Assembly (NCBI GenBank): GCA_023374025.1
Contig: SIJG01000020.1
Span: 727,121 to 791,120, forward strand
Reading direction: 5' to 3'
Source: Heterodera schachtii
Taxonomy: Eukaryota; Nematoda; Chromadorea; Rhabditida; Heteroderidae
Length of the DNA stretch: 64,000 bases
The stretch's first letter is position 1, and each line of letters starts with the position of its first letter. A model generated the notes under the pieces. That model saw only the letters and a list, made by a program, of their open reading frames with translations. It did no database searches and was not told the origin of the DNA. This document shows positions 1 to 12,580 of this stretch, in pieces. A program made the position numbers and the translations under genes.

Positions 1-1454
1 GGTCCATATAATCCGTATTTTCGGGGTTTCGGGAATAATTTCATATTTTGCCATTTGCGTTTCAGTCCATATTTCAGCCACATTTGAAAATTTACAGAAG
101 AAAAATGTAAAAAAATAGATAAATAAACTAACTCCCTAAGGATTCACGTTCTGGAAAAACTTTTCTCTTTTTTAATGAAATTTTTTCGAAATTTTGGCAA
201 ATCTTGAGGTATTTAGTTCGTTTCCGAAATGCCAAAAGCTTCCAGGGCAAGCCTTAGACAAGATTTTGCCCAAAATTCCCGGTCCCGATCAACTAGTTTA
301 AAAGCACCAGGAAGATGAAAAGAAAAGAATTGAAATTGTAATAGAAGAATAGAGAATGTCTAATATTCCTATGCAAAAAGTCATTAAAATTCGAAAAAAC
401 ACAAAAAAATAAAAATAATTAAAAAACGGGAAAACATTTTTTATTAACGATTTTAAAAAAGCCAAGTTTTTTCTTATCATAGGAGTGTTTTTTTGGAATT
501 TTTTAATGTCGATTTAAGGGATCTTTTTTTTGTTTTTTTTTTGCATAAAAAAAGAAAATTTTAGTCATTGCCGTCTTCCAAAAACTGTTTAAAATAAAAC
601 GGACTTGTTAATGACGAATTTAATGTTTAACTATAGAACCCGAAAAGATTCTTCACGAGAATGCATATAAAACAGAAAGTTAATAGAAAATTTCGGCCGA
701 CAAATTTTCGCAAAAAATAATAAATATTTCCGTAGAATTTTTTCCGATTATTTTTATTCCAATTAATATTTTGAAGATTTTAAGCCGAACATTTAAAAAT
801 GTGGGGATTTGGAGTCCGATGGTGTGAAAATTAAAAAAAAATAATAATTTTTTGGTCTGAATCATATGTAGAAGTTTTTGTGATGGTTTAAACTTTTTTT
901 TTCTAAATTGAGTGGTGCCAAATATGCTTACAATTAGTTGATATATTTTTTGAAATCTTTTTGGTTCGATTTGTTAATGGGTTTGCAACCTAAAAATGGA
1001 AAAGCATAAACTAAAGAGATAGCTAATTTTTTAATAAAAACTTCCAAAAGAAAAACCCTTCAAAAATATTTAAAAAAAAAAATTTATTACAAATTATAAG
1101 AAAATAGCAAATTTCCTCCAGAAGAGGAATTGTTTTTTGAATGATTGCGTCATTTTGAACCTTTTCTTCATCATTCCTGTAAAGAATAATGATTTTTGTA
1201 GTGGCTTCCGCCATAATATTTTTTGGCACTTTTCTATTTGAAATATTAATTTTTTGCCATTGCATTGGGCCCACGTAATTTTTTTCCGGCGGAAGTGCCG
1301 AGGAAATAAGCAAACATGAAAATATTAGAAACTAACCAGCAAAATATGAGGAAGTATATGAAAAGCACATGTGAAATGAAATGTATAAAATGAAGGGAAA
1401 AAATGGAAAATATAATAAAATAATATACAACAACATTTGATATAACTTTTCACA
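1..1454. other. AT-rich intergenic region upstream of the GS-like gene
   Basis: I see no supportable gene here. The first ~100 bases carry several 'CCATATTT'-type motifs that recur at 49,620-49,700 and in the element at 11,451-12,129, so this is probably a decayed copy of that repeat family. The rest is A/T homopolymer-rich. The proximal promoter of the gene starting at 1455 lies here. One ATGCCA hexamer occurs near 229, too far upstream to weigh much. Confidence 0.5.
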
Positions 1455-4400
1455 ATGAAAGTTTTTGTGCTCTTAATTTGTTTGCTGTTCATAACAAAGG
1501 CAGAATCCGTTGAAGAAAAGCAGCCAAATGATGATGACCAAGGTTTTGTTTTAAGCAATTTTTAATTAATTTTTTAAATAAATTTTAATTTATTTTTTCA
1601 GCAAAATCTTGTGACAATTTGTTCCTTTTTTGATTTTTAGATTTCGACAAAGAAGATATTCAAGCAATTTTTGAAGATGCGGTTGACTATGCCCAAGCTT
1701 TGGCATTGGTCACTTTGCCGCACAAACATGAAGGAAGGTGGGAAAAATGTCTGAAAATTATATTTAATTTTAAAATTTTAATTTTAAAGAGGAGACGAAG
1801 CATTGATTCACCCTTTTACGCTCTTCCCGACTCCATTTCCACGACAACTTTACGAGCAGGCCATAGAACTCCAATGGGTGGGGAAAATGACCAATTATTT
1901 ATTATGGGTCAAAATAAAATTAATTAAAAATTTTAATCTAATTACATAATAATTAATAATAATTCGTCTCATTAGGCGTACAATTTGTTGTATTTCCGAA
2001 TTTCAAATGACTTCGACTTTCTCATTGAACATTATGAAATAGCAGCAAAAACGAATGCGCACGTCAGACACTATTTGAACATTATGAAAGAAGTCAAAAA
2101 GGAGGGCATTAAACAGAAAAAAACGCTGCTTTTAGGGCGATCGGTAAATTTTAAAAATTATTCGGTTAATTAAACAACATTTTCATCATAATTAAACATT
2201 AGGCTAAATTTGTTTAGAGAGTGTAGCGCACAATGGGCATTTGCCCGTTTGGCACAGTAAATTTTGAAAAATACCGGGCCTAGGTCCGGTCATTTTGACT
2301 GGTCTTTTACGGGCTTAAATTTGGCTTACGAATTTGTCCCATATTTAAAATTACTTTGGCAAAAATGTCTTTAATTCGAAGTTTTAAAGATAGAACTTAG
2401 GAATTTTTAATAACTTGGGACAAATTCAACACAGATTTTAGTTGTCGGCACCGCCGGTCCAAGATTTCATTATTATTAAAAAAATAAAATTGGGGCTCCT
2501 TAAGCAAATTTACTTATTCATTTAATATTAAAAAATCCGGTCTCCTCCTTTCAAGAATTTGAAGAAAAAGCGCGTCGCAAAAAAACATTTCGAAAAGCAA
2601 AAAAATCAGCAAATTTTTGAATCTTATGAAAAAGAATTTAAGTTGGATTCTTGAAAATTTTCGGTCTCACCCCTGTTATATTATGATTTTCTTACAAAAA
2701 TGGAAGCCTTAAAATCACAAAAATGTCCCTAATTAAGCTGACAAATGAGCTTAAAAATTAAACCTTTTAAAATATGTGAATTAAAATTTTTCATTCTTTA
2801 AATTAATTAATCTTGTACTAAAACAGAAGGTTAAACGATTTTTTTTTGTTAAGTTCTAACACAGACCCGGCAGTTTCAAAATCCCATGCTCAAAAACTTA
2901 TAAAAAATAATATTAATAATTTTAAATCCATAAATGTTTTAGGATTATATGTGCCATGTTGTGAAAGACGAGAACACAGAAAAAGGAGAACGTTATGAGC
3001 TAAAACAGGCAAAGCATCAAAATACAAATCAAAATAAGCCATTTATTTCCCGCAAATTTAATTCATAATCGAAATTTCAATTTTTAATTATTTCAGATTG
3101 AATTTAATACTGGCCAACTCGGCGGTGTCCATCTCGCGCGTCTTCTCACCCAATTGCACCGTCGGACAATGCAAAAAGCGGGCCTTGAAGCATCCAAAGA
3201 TCAGCTTCTGAACAATGGGTCGGACTTTGTCATCGCCGAAGCGTTATTCACGGCTTGGTAATTTGGGGAATAATATTTTTATTTTTTAGGGTAATAATAT
3301 CAAAAAAACTAAATTTCACTTTTAAAATGTTTAATTACCTATGTTTGACATTTCTTTCGATCTTTCGAAAAATAAATAAAATTATTTCATGAAAAATGGA
3401 AATAAAGAAATTTTCATATGAATAGTTGTGTTTTCGAAATTTATATCAATGCAAAAAAATTATTAAAAGCAAATTAGACGAATAATTTTTTAAGTTTTTA
3501 ATTAAACTAATTTGTTTAATTTAATTACGGAATATTTTTTTCGTCAGGACTGAGTTTGGCGACCAGAAGGCGGTTTTTCTGTTCGTGGCCAGCAAAACGA
3601 GTCGCAATCGATTTGGCCAACGGCACATTGAGTACCTTCTCGAGAAAATATCAAATTACAAAATGAAAATCATCCGTATTTCGCTGCCAGCTTGTGCCAG
3701 ACAAATGAAGTTGGGACAGTGAGTTTTAAAACTGATGGAATTATCATGCAATTAATAAATGCTCAAATAGTGGGAAATTGTGGCGAACAAAAGCGGAAAT
3801 TTATTTAAATATTCTGAGGTCCTGATTTTTCTGAGAAATTTTATATAAAAAACCGAGTTTTAATTTTCGGAAGCTCTCCCCTTCCACTCAATTAAAATGG
3901 CGCGCCAAAAAATTAAATGGACGGAAAGTAAAAATTTTATCTCAGGTGAAATTTTATTTAAAATATTTTTGGAATTATATTTTTATGTTTCTCCTTTTTA
4001 ACTTATTTTAGCAAAAAATCTTGACAACTTGGTTTGAAAGTTTAAATTTTTGAAATTCCAAAAACCCCGCGCGAGATTCCGCAACTTTTAATTGCGGGAT
4101 AATCCATCGGAGTCCCATCACAAAAAAATTGATTCCCAATCCCGCTGCGGGATCCGCAAATTTGAAAACTCCGGTCTCTAATCATTAAGCTTTTTTATGT
4201 TTTCATTCAAAAAAATTTGAATTCAATAATAAAAAAGAAAATTGATGTAAAATGACTAATTGTAAGATATAAATTTTTTAATTGACTTTTACAAAACCTA
4301 AATCCTCACATATTGTTGATTCTTTTTAAAACATAAATATTTCGTTAAAAATATAAAAATATTAGATAAATATTTTTTAAGATTAACATTGGATCCCCAG

Positions 4401-5833
4401 GACAACACGTTGCGTTTGTATGGGCAAAAAATTGCCGTCACTTATATCGCAACGGAGGCGCCAAATCCGAGCGACGATGAATGGAAAGTCCGACTTTTGT
4501 TCGAACGTTCGACGGCCATTGTAAAAAAATTAAACAAATAAATTTAAAAAAAATAAACAATTTTAGAAAAGTCCAACAATTGGACAGGATTTGGCAAATC
4601 AGAAAAAAGTGCAGCAGGTGAAAAGACGTTATTTTGTGTAGAAAATAATTGGGCAAAAAACGGACGACTTTTTAATGTCAACAACCATTTTTCAGCTTCT
4701 GACTAAGCCGGGTATGTTGGAACGCTTTTTGCCGGAACCTGAACATGCCGCAAAGGTGGAAGCGGTTCGGCGATCCTTTGCCGGATTGTGGGCTTTGCAC
4801 GACGAAGACGAGCAAACCGAACGGGCAATTCAGGCAAATTTGAAATGGCAATTAAACAAAATAATTACCTAATTTTTTTGCCAGGATGCCATTAGAAATC
4901 CGCAGAATTATGTGATAAAGCCGAATCGCGAGGGCGGTGGCCACAACATTTGGGGCGAAGAGCTGAAGAAAAAGTTGTTGACCTTCACTAAAGACGAACG
5001 AAACGCGCACATTTTGATGGAAAAGCTGAACCCGATGGTTATCCATGTGAGTTAATTAAAGGCCATTAAAATATTTTACAATTAAAAATGAGGAAATATT
5101 CCAATGGTTTTTCGGTAAAAAATTGTCGAATGTAAAACAATTCTCTTTTAATGTGAAGTTTTATTCATTTTTTTTAAATTAATGATGGTTTTTTATGAAA
5201 ATTCTTTTAAAATGGAACTTTTGCTGATTGTCATAAAATCCAATGTTTGCATTGATTTTATTATTTTTTAATCTTTTTTTCTATTTAATATTTATTTCTC
5301 TTTTATTTGAGAATTTATTGGTAATTTTCAGACTGCTGCTTAATACAATTGCCTTCCATAGATTTATTTATTTAAATACATAATTTATGTAAAAACCATT
5401 TATTTTATTTATTTATTTTTTATTTTATACGATTTGACCGTTTGTCCTTTGTCATTTTGGCTTCTGGTCCCGGCATTTTCCACAAAAGCCTGGTCCGGTA
5501 GTGCCGGTAAAAATCAGGATTCGAATCTTGGCATTTCTCGCTTCCGATTATGATTGCTGTGCCGGATGGGCGACCTTTTAATTGGCAAATTCTTTTCCAT
5601 TTTCCCCGTTCTTTTTTCAGAATTACATTGTGCGACCTGTGCCAAACAATTACAAATACGGCGAAATGAGCACTGAGCTGAGTATCATTGGCTACGCTTT
5701 TGGCAATGTGGACGAAATGGAAGTGAAAAAGAATGTGCAAAAGGGGCATTTCCTGCGCACAAAATTAGCCCACGTCAACGAGGGCGGCGTGTCCTTTGGC
5801 AACGGCGCTTGGGACATTCCCTTTTTGATTTGA
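1455..5833 (+). CDS. Glutathione-synthetase-like secreted protein (GS-like effector candidate)
   Basis: Twelve exons: 1455-1542, 1641-1737, 1790-1877, 1976-2143, 2943-3008, 3097-3257, 3548-3718, 4382-4520, 4567-4617, 4696-4833, 4885-5046, 5621-5833. All phases agree and give 513 residues. Residues 1-17 form a hydrophobic signal peptide, absent from housekeeping cytosolic glutathione synthetase. The body follows the eukaryotic GS fold: substrate/Mg segment IEFNT (170-174), Gly-rich ATP loop NREGGG (403-408) and C-terminal lid HVNEGGVSFG (494-503). The segment after IEFNT looks about two residues shorter than the usual substrate loop, and the lid differs from the usual alanine-rich form, so substrate use may have changed. 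Known: cyst nematodes have expanded secreted GS-like effectors. Inferred: this is one of them. The introns at 3009-3096 and 4834-4884 start with GC. The exon 3 donor is ambiguous: 1877, or a donor about 30 bases downstream. The gene is tail-to-tail with the collagen. Confidence 0.88.
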
Positions 5834-6471
5834 GAGCACAGAAAGTGGCGCGCAGAGAAACACAAAAGATTCAAAAAAATGTCATAAAAAATTGCTAGGC
5901 AATCACCATGAACGAGAGAAATAATACATATAACAAATTTTGCATTTTACTAAATTTTTGATAAAATTTGGACATAATTATCAATGATGTGCAATTATTT
6001 AACCAATTAATTTTAATGTTTAAAAGGCCACCAAAAAGAAAAATTCACATAATAAGAGGGCGAATTATTCTGATTTATCAGACATGTTATGAATTCAAAA
6101 AAAATTCACACACAAATCGGACCTGCTTTATCCAATGGTCTATAACATCTATACTTTTTCCGGATTAGTGTCACGCCCTTCCCTAATTAGAAATTCAAAA
6201 AAGACTACCGTTAAAAATTTAAAAATAACATTTTAAGACGAAAATTGATGCTTGAGGCACTTAATCTATTCAAATCTCCTCTTCTATATTTTTTCAAAAT
6301 GATTCAGAGTGCTGAGAAAGTTTGAATCGCTGAGCCCTGTACTATTTGGCATAATTTCTGACTGTTCCCAAATTACTGCTGAATTGTAATGTATTAATTT
6401 CGTTGTATTTAACTAAAAGTGCTTTAATTTTGCTCCATTTCGAATAACATATTTTCCACTGATTGTTTTCT
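5834..6471. other. Convergent intergenic spacer with a decayed half repeat
   Basis: This spacer lies between the stop codons of the GS-like gene and the collagen. Positions about 5990-6183 resemble one arm of the inverted-repeat element at 33,179-33,705: both share a TATCCAATGGT...ATAACA segment and end in CACGCCCTTCCCT. Only one arm is recognisable here. No gene is seen. Confidence 0.5.
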
Positions 6472-8121
6472 TTAACGGCGTCGTGTGCCATCTTCAAAGA
6501 AAACGCCGCCGTCGATGGCACAATATTTGGGACAGATGCCCTTCTCGCCCTGTCCGCCGGGTTGTCCAGGCTGACCAGAAGCACCGGGTTGGCCATCGTT
6601 GCCGGGCGATCCGGGCGGGCCGGGAGGTCCCTTCGGACCAGGTTGGCCCGGAAGTCCGTCCTGTCCCGCGTTGCCAGGCGGTCCGGGGGGCCCAGGTGGT
6701 CCGGCATCACCTTAACAATTTTTTTTAGTGATGGATGGACAATTTTTACAACTTTCATACCAGGTTCTCCGGGTGGACCGGGAACAATTGGCTGCGACTG
6801 TGCTGGCTGTCCGGGCTCCCCGGGTGCTCCGGGCTGTCCTGGCTGGCCCGATGGCCCAGGCGGTCCCTTTGGCCCAGGCTCACCGGGCGGTGCGTCTTGC
6901 CCCGGTTGCCCAGACTGTCCAGGCCCACCAGCATCTCCTGGCGGTCCTGGAGGCCCAGGCGGTCCCGGTGGGCCTGCAGGGCAAGGCTTACACGGCGGCT
7001 AAATGTTGCCCAATTTTAAAGGCGCAAAAGCGCAAATTCCTTCCATAATCGACATGGTTTAACACCAAAATTGTGCACTGGGCTTAAACCTTATAATTTT
7101 TTCCTTGCAATTTATTTAAAACATAATTTTTCGCAAATTTTCTTTATACATTTTCTTCCTAAATATAAATAATCATTAGTTTGGAAATTCAAAAAATATT
7201 GTTTGTAAAATATTTCTTACTTTCATTATATTTTTTTCGTTAAGAATCGAACAATTTTTAAATTTTTATAAAACAATTTCTTAATTAATCAAAAAAAAAG
7301 TTCAAGCAACTCTTAAAACTTATAAAATGTATTTTAAAAAATTAAAAATTTTAATTTTTGTTACGTTTTCTTTTTAGTTCTATTTTTTACAATATTTAAT
7401 TATATTTGTGCACTTTGGTAAATACAAATCCCATCCTCACCGGTGTGACTGGCTCGCACGGTTGGGTGGGCGGTTTGCCCGGGTTGCCCGGCAGTCCCGG
7501 TGCGCCCGGCTTCCCGGGACGGCCCGGTTTGCCAGGCGTGCCGGCCGGTCCCGGCGGGCCAGGCAGGCAACACGCGTCGCAGCCGCCCCCGCTGGCCGCT
7601 TGCTGCTGGCCGCCTGCCACCCCGCCGGATGGCGCCGCGGCTTCGCCATAGCCGGCCGCTTGACGGGCCGTACGGTTGTGCGCCGCTCCGCCGGTTGGCA
7701 CGTGCCGCAACTGATTCACCTCCGACCAAATGTCTTGAGCGGAACCCTGAAAAAATAATATTATGATCAAAACATTAAAAACAAATTTCACTGACATTTG
7801 TCAAAATAGAAATTAAAATATATATTTTATAAAACTTACGAGATTGAAATTTTATCAAATTTCATAATGACGAATTTAAATAAATGCCATATTTTATGAG
7901 TATTTTTTAATTTTACTCATATTTTTTGTAACAATTTTACCGTATACCTTACAGTAGTTGACTTCGTTGTTCATGCTACGGCGCACGTGGTGCACATAGT
8001 TGTACACCAGGGGAAGCGTAACGCAAACGCTGAGCACCGACACGACGGAAAAGCAAACGGCGGAATAAGCCACGAATCGGTAGGCTTTGATCCGATTCTC
8101 CAACTCAACAATCATTTCCAT
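6472..8121 (-). CDS. Cuticle collagen
   Basis: Four exons read 8121-7948, 7746-7441, 6998-6761 and 6710-6472, with consistent phases, giving 318 residues. Order: short cytosolic N-terminus, one membrane/signal-anchor segment (about residues 15-42), the conserved collagen lead [12 protein letters not shown], a furin-like site RTAR before a Gln/Ala/Gly-rich stretch, then short Gly-X-Y blocks separated by Cys-containing breaks ([21 protein letters not shown]), a longer Gly-X-Y domain, and the C-terminal box [20 protein letters not shown]. This is the standard nematode cuticular collagen plan: a trimeric, secreted, processed and Cys/Tyr-crosslinked exoskeleton protein. The start was chosen at the ATG at 8121 because the upstream in-frame codon is TTG. 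The exons are far GC-richer than their surroundings, as expected for Gly/Pro codons. I cannot assign a specific col orthologue. Confidence 0.95.
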
Positions 8122-9550
8122 GATTTCCTTAAAATGACTCAAAAATGATTTTTTTTTTCTTTCACTGAAAGAGACAAAAATTTATTTTAAAAAGCAAAAA
8201 AAAAAAAAGAAGTAAATAATTTGCTTCCGTTGAGTCTCGACTGAGTCTCGGAATATGTCGGGAACTTCTCGTTTTATTAGAAGCTTTTGTCGGGCTTAAT
8301 TCCCGAAAAATGCTCATTTGATTAGGAAAGGGAAGGGTCAGAAATATTTGAATAATTTAATTTACACACAATTGCATTTAAAAATGGAAGCAAAGCTTAT
8401 TTTTGAACCCCAATGACAAGTGAATGAATGAACTTTTCCTTGCTGAGCCGATGCTTTTAATAGCTTTTCTTATAACTTGCTGCTTGCCCTCCCCTCCCAC
8501 CCATTTTTCGTTTTCGTCGTTTGCTGTGCCCCGTCCCGTTTTGGTCAGCTCAGCAACGGGAAGGCGGGCGGGCGGAGTTGGCGCCGCTTCTAAGCGTCGT
8601 CGGTGGGTGCGTTTTGTTGTGTTGCCACTGCCCCTTTTTTAGCTTGTGCCCCGAGGCAAACAACAACAATTATCAATCAGCAACAAGCAACAAAAACAAG
8701 CAGTACCCCTCCTCCCCGCCCCCGACGAAAAGCAATCGCAGCACAGAGAATTCCGCTAATTCGCCCCCAGGGGCAGCGCCAACAACAAAAAGTTGTCTCC
8801 GCCTTCGCCACCGCCGCCGCAACGGGTTCCACAACCACCACAAGCAGTGGGCTGCTGCTTCTGCTGCTGCTTTATGTGCTTATTCATTTATGTGTTTCAT
8901 TCTTCCAATTTGGGCGCGGCTGACGGATTGATTAGCTTTTGGAGCGGCGAAAAAACCAAAAGCAAAAGCAGTGAGAAGCATTGCCCCACGCTGATGTGTG
9001 CTCTCTGATATGAAACAACTTTTGCGAGGCATATTGAAAGACATGAAATTTTCAAAAAAAAAACACCTGGGTTTGGAAATGTCTATGGAACAATTGGTAA
9101 ATTAAGCATATTTTTTAAACATTTTGGCCCTGAATTTTTTGACATAAACGAAACAAATAGAATTTTCAAAAATATTTAATTTGGTGCCTAAGATTCTGAA
9201 AAGTTGGTCAGATTTAATGACAAAAAATGGAAATTTTTGAATTTTCGAGATCTCTGTGATTTCTAATGGAAATATTAAGAAAAGAAAACGATGGGTTGAA
9301 ACAAATATTTAAAAAAAGCATTCGCATTTTTCGGTTTATTAATTACTGTAATTTGAATGTTTTTTGTTTCTTCAAAATTATTTTTTCAGCACATTTGCAA
9401 TTTGAAATTGCGAAGAATTCAAACTCTAGTCTAACTAATTTGAAGTGCCAAACTACAGTATACCAAAAATTAGTCTATTTTATAAATTCGCTTTGGGCAG
9501 TTAAATTTCTTAATGTTATTTATTATGACCCAAAATCAACTTTAATTAAA

Positions 9551-9838
9551 GCTTCATAGTTTTTTTTTCTAGAAGAATACAAATTAAGCCTTCATGCTAT
9601 CATTCGAGAGCTCTAAGAATTCTCAGTCTACGGAAGTTTGGAAAAAACGACCCAAAAATTCAAAAAGAATATAGCAAAATAAGTGAAAAAGCGAATTTTA
9701 AAATGTTTTTGCCATAATTTTCTGAACAAATAAAACTTTTTAAATATTTGCATGCTAATGGAGAACACTTATTTGTTAGTGCTATCGCATGATAGCAAGA
9801 ATGTTTAATTTTAGTGCTTCTAGAAAAAACTATGAAGC
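9551..9838. repeat. Short inverted-repeat element (MITE-like)
   Basis: GCTTCATAGTTTTTTTTCTA at the left is mirrored by TAGAAAAAACTATGAAGC at the right, about 290 bases apart, with no coding capacity between. The interior also contains short palindromes around GCTATC. I cannot see a convincing target duplication. Confidence 0.5.
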
Positions 9839-9845
9839 GTTAAAG

Positions 9846-10279
9846 ATGCCATGTTATTATATAATTTTTATGGTCCTGTAAACTTTAGTAAAGCCGAGCC
9901 ATCAAAACCATAAAGACTTTATCTCATCGTATGCCGACATATGCACAAGCCATTCCCGTTCTTTTGTCACGAACACGAGAATGGTAATGCTATGAATCAG
10001 AAATGAACAATGATACAATTTCTCATGTCTTTTTTTTGTCGCAATGTTTGCTTATGGTCCCAATTTGCTTTTTTATTAATTTTTTTAAACCGGGTTCCAT
10101 TAGAAAATAATAAATAATTTGGGGTTCGTTGGCCGCAAATATTTCCATCATCAGACCGTAAATGTCATTTTACCCCGAAATTCGTTCTCTTTCTTCAGAA
10201 AGTTATGTGCTTAACTCAAAGCATTGATCAGCAGATAAAACCGCTTTCAGTTTGTAAAACTCACTTTTTATTAAAATTA
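9846..10279. repeat. Segmental duplication, copy 1 left block
   Basis: This block is nearly identical to 33,852-34,313 in the same orientation, starting at AGATGCCATG in both. It marks the left edge of the tandem duplication that produced the two copies of the secreted-protein gene. In copy 2 the following ~1 kb, which here contains the small gene at 10,558, is missing or replaced. Confidence 0.85.
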
Positions 10280-10557
10280 TTTCAAAACTAATGAATGTAA
10301 ATAATTTAATTGGTCCAATGACAAATAATTCATCATTTTAATGCTAACGCCTTTTTTAGCTTTTCCCAAATTAACTTTTTAAACAATCATTTTCAGCTGT
10401 TCAAACTTTTTTTTCACATAAATGAATCACACTTCTCCTCTATAAATATTTAAGGCCAAAATTTGTTCATCCAAAAAAAGTCATTTCCAATTTTTCTGTT
10501 CTCTCCTCCCGTCACTAAATTTTCATTATTTTAATTTAAAATCTATAAGGATTAAAA

Positions 10558-10969
10558 ATGAAATTCATAATTCTTATTTTATTAATGCTTATGTATCAGT
10601 TTTATAATTCCCTGCAACAGGTATAATAAGTTAAGGAAAAAATTATTATTTTTTAATGGTTCGTATTCAAATATTCTATTTTTTGATAAAATCTCCAACT
10701 CAAAGATCCTTTAATGGTTCTTGAAATTAGAAAATATGTTACAAAATGAATGAAATTCGAAAATGTAAGAGAGAAGCTGATTGATTGCTCATTTACAGAC
10801 GGACAATCAGCAAATGGAAGAGCTTCGGAAGCAGGAGGACCAATTGTGGCACAAAATGGGCGAAGTGAAAGACGAAAAGCAAAGGGAGAAACTGAACACG
10901 GAACTGCAAGAAGTACAGGGCAAACTGAACACAATTTATGGACAGATGAAGGACAAAAAGACGGAATAG
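10558..10969 (+). CDS. Small secreted coiled-coil protein
   Basis: Two exons, 10558-10620 and 10799-10969, join in phase 0 with a GT-AG intron to give 77 residues. Exon 1 is almost entirely a signal peptide (MKFIILILLMLMYQFYNSLQ). Exon 2 is very polar, Glu/Lys/Gln-rich, with heptad-like spacing of Leu and Met, so the mature ~57-residue protein should be a charged coiled coil. A TATA-like element lies about 118 bases upstream. I do not recognise the family. Size, secretion signal and location beside other secreted genes fit a small effector-type or cuticle-associated protein, but that is inference. It sits within the duplicated block yet is absent from copy 2. Confidence 0.65.
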
Positions 10970-11320
10970 AGAAGGAGAACAATTTGGAAGTGATTTACGA
11001 TCGATCGATGAGACACAAAATTATTCAAGACCGAAAAAAAAGAATTTTCTCGAGTAGAAAGAGGAAAATGACTTTCCTAAAGGATGATGAAGAATGCCGA
11101 ACTTTGCTGGGCTCAAAAAAAATTTGACAAAAACGAAAATACAAGTTTCGCTTCTTAGAAATGTATTTTTTCCGGCAAAATTAATCCACCATTTGTCAAA
11201 CAAAAATTTTGCGAATTGAGTTTCGGGGGTGTTCTAAATCTCTCACAAATTTTTGATATTAATGAAATTAAATGGAAAATTTATTTAGGAAAAACGCCAT
11301 AATTTCGGTAATTCGTAAAC

Positions 11321-12580
11321 TAGGGATACGATTTTTAGGTGCTAAAAACTGTCAAAATAGTTAGTTTTTAGGTTCTAAAAAAACCCCAAAAATAGTTGTT
11401 AAAATGGGAAAATAGTTGCTAAAAACATCAATTTAGGGGTGTAATATGACTAGGGCTCGGAATTATATGGAAATCCATATTTTTTTCCTGGACTGTGGGA
11501 GGCCTGAAACGCACGAAAAACATGTTTTTAACTTGGTTTGAAGCTTCTAGGGTGGATTTCTATATCCATATTTTCCATATTTTTCCATATTTCGCGATTT
11601 ATGTCCATATTTCCATATTTATCCATATTTTGGCATTTATGTCCATATTTTATTCCCATATTTTGGCATTTTTCCAAAAAACCTCTAATAGAACGGCCCC
11701 CAACTGATAAATTGGCCTTTTTGACCTCAAAAAATGGAAAATTTTTCAAAAAAAAAAAATCAGTTTTTCACAAAATTTTTCCAGAGAATATTGTATAAAT
11801 TTAAACTTTCTTAAAATTTGTTAAATTTGTGTCAAAAATAAGCAAAAAAAGCAAAATTTCACTTTTTGAGTTGATTTTTCGCTAAAATTAGTAAATTTTA
11901 GCTTTATCATGTTTTTTTCTTCTAAAATGATTTTTAATACCATATTTTGCCATTTTTGAAGGTTTTACTTTATATTTAACAAATTTAAAGAAATTTTGAG
12001 AAATTATACCCTCAATTTGGAAAAATTTATGTCCATATTTTTGCCATTTTATGTCCATATTTAGCGATTTTTGGTCCATATTTTATGGCCATATTTTGCG
12101 ATTTTATATCCATATTTTTCCGAGCCCTAATTATGACAACATTTATTCAAAAAAGTAAAAAAATAGACCAAATCAGTATTGAGCCAAATAATTTTTAAAA
12201 TCAAAATTCTTGTCAAGAAAATAAATAAATTATTTTGGAGATGAATTTTTAAGAAATTTTCATTTATTAGGAGTGTATTTTCAGAATTTTTGGTCGATTT
12301 TTAGGGGTATATTTTCTGAAAAAATTTTTGGTCGATTCTTAGGGGGTGTATTTTTCGTTTTTATTGCATTTTGTTAATAATTTTCGGCAAAATGCCAAAA
12401 TAGGGTAAAATAGGTTGTTTCAATAGGTTTTTAAGTTCTAAGAAATAAAAACCTATGTAAATAGATTTCAAAAACTCGAAGTATCTTAACAACCAGCAAA
12501 AAAACAACAACATGTTTTTCGTGGTTTTCATGTCACAGGGAGCTCAGGAAAAAATAGGTAAACGCCTAAAAATCGTATCT
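11321..12580. mobile_element. Non-autonomous hAT-like element, right end truncated, with nested insertion
   Basis: The left end TAGGGATACGATTTTTAGG matches the reverse complement of the right end CCTAAAAATCGTATCCCTA preserved in copy 2 (ending at 35,121). Flanks in the two copies share TTCGTAA(A)C, consistent with a target duplication of about 8 bases. In copy 1 the right end has lost about 40 bases. The interior has no coding capacity. A second element sits inside it. Confidence 0.6.
11451..12129. mobile_element. Non-autonomous hAT-like element nested in the previous one
   Basis: Terminal inverted repeats TAGGGCTCGGA / TCCGAGCCCTA flank about 680 bases dominated by CCATATTT-like repeats. 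The flanking octamers are AATATGAC on the left and ATTATGAC on the right. The corresponding place in copy 2 (near 34,670) is an empty site reading GTAATATGACAAC, which confirms the boundaries. No transposase is encoded. Confidence 0.75.

Larger units (their letters stand above)
8122..10557. other. Intergenic region with GC-rich low-complexity island
   Basis: This lies between the divergently oriented collagen (-) and the small secreted gene (+). 8,420-8,930 is GC-rich and full of CAA, CAG and CCGCC runs. Several frames are open there, but none shows a conserved domain or coherent splice structure, so I treat it as promoter-proximal low-complexity DNA. The remainder is AT-rich with two repeats annotated separately. 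A TATA-like CTATAAATA sits at about 10,439, some 118 bases before the next start codon. Confidence 0.5.

Noticed and set aside
6463..7002. Plus-strand Gly/Pro-rich frames
   Set aside because: Antisense shadows of the collagen exons; the minus strand has the full collagen architecture.
8424..8931. Several overlapping open frames in a GC-rich island
   Set aside because: Low-complexity CAA/CAG/CCG runs keep several frames open at once; no domain or coherent exon chain.
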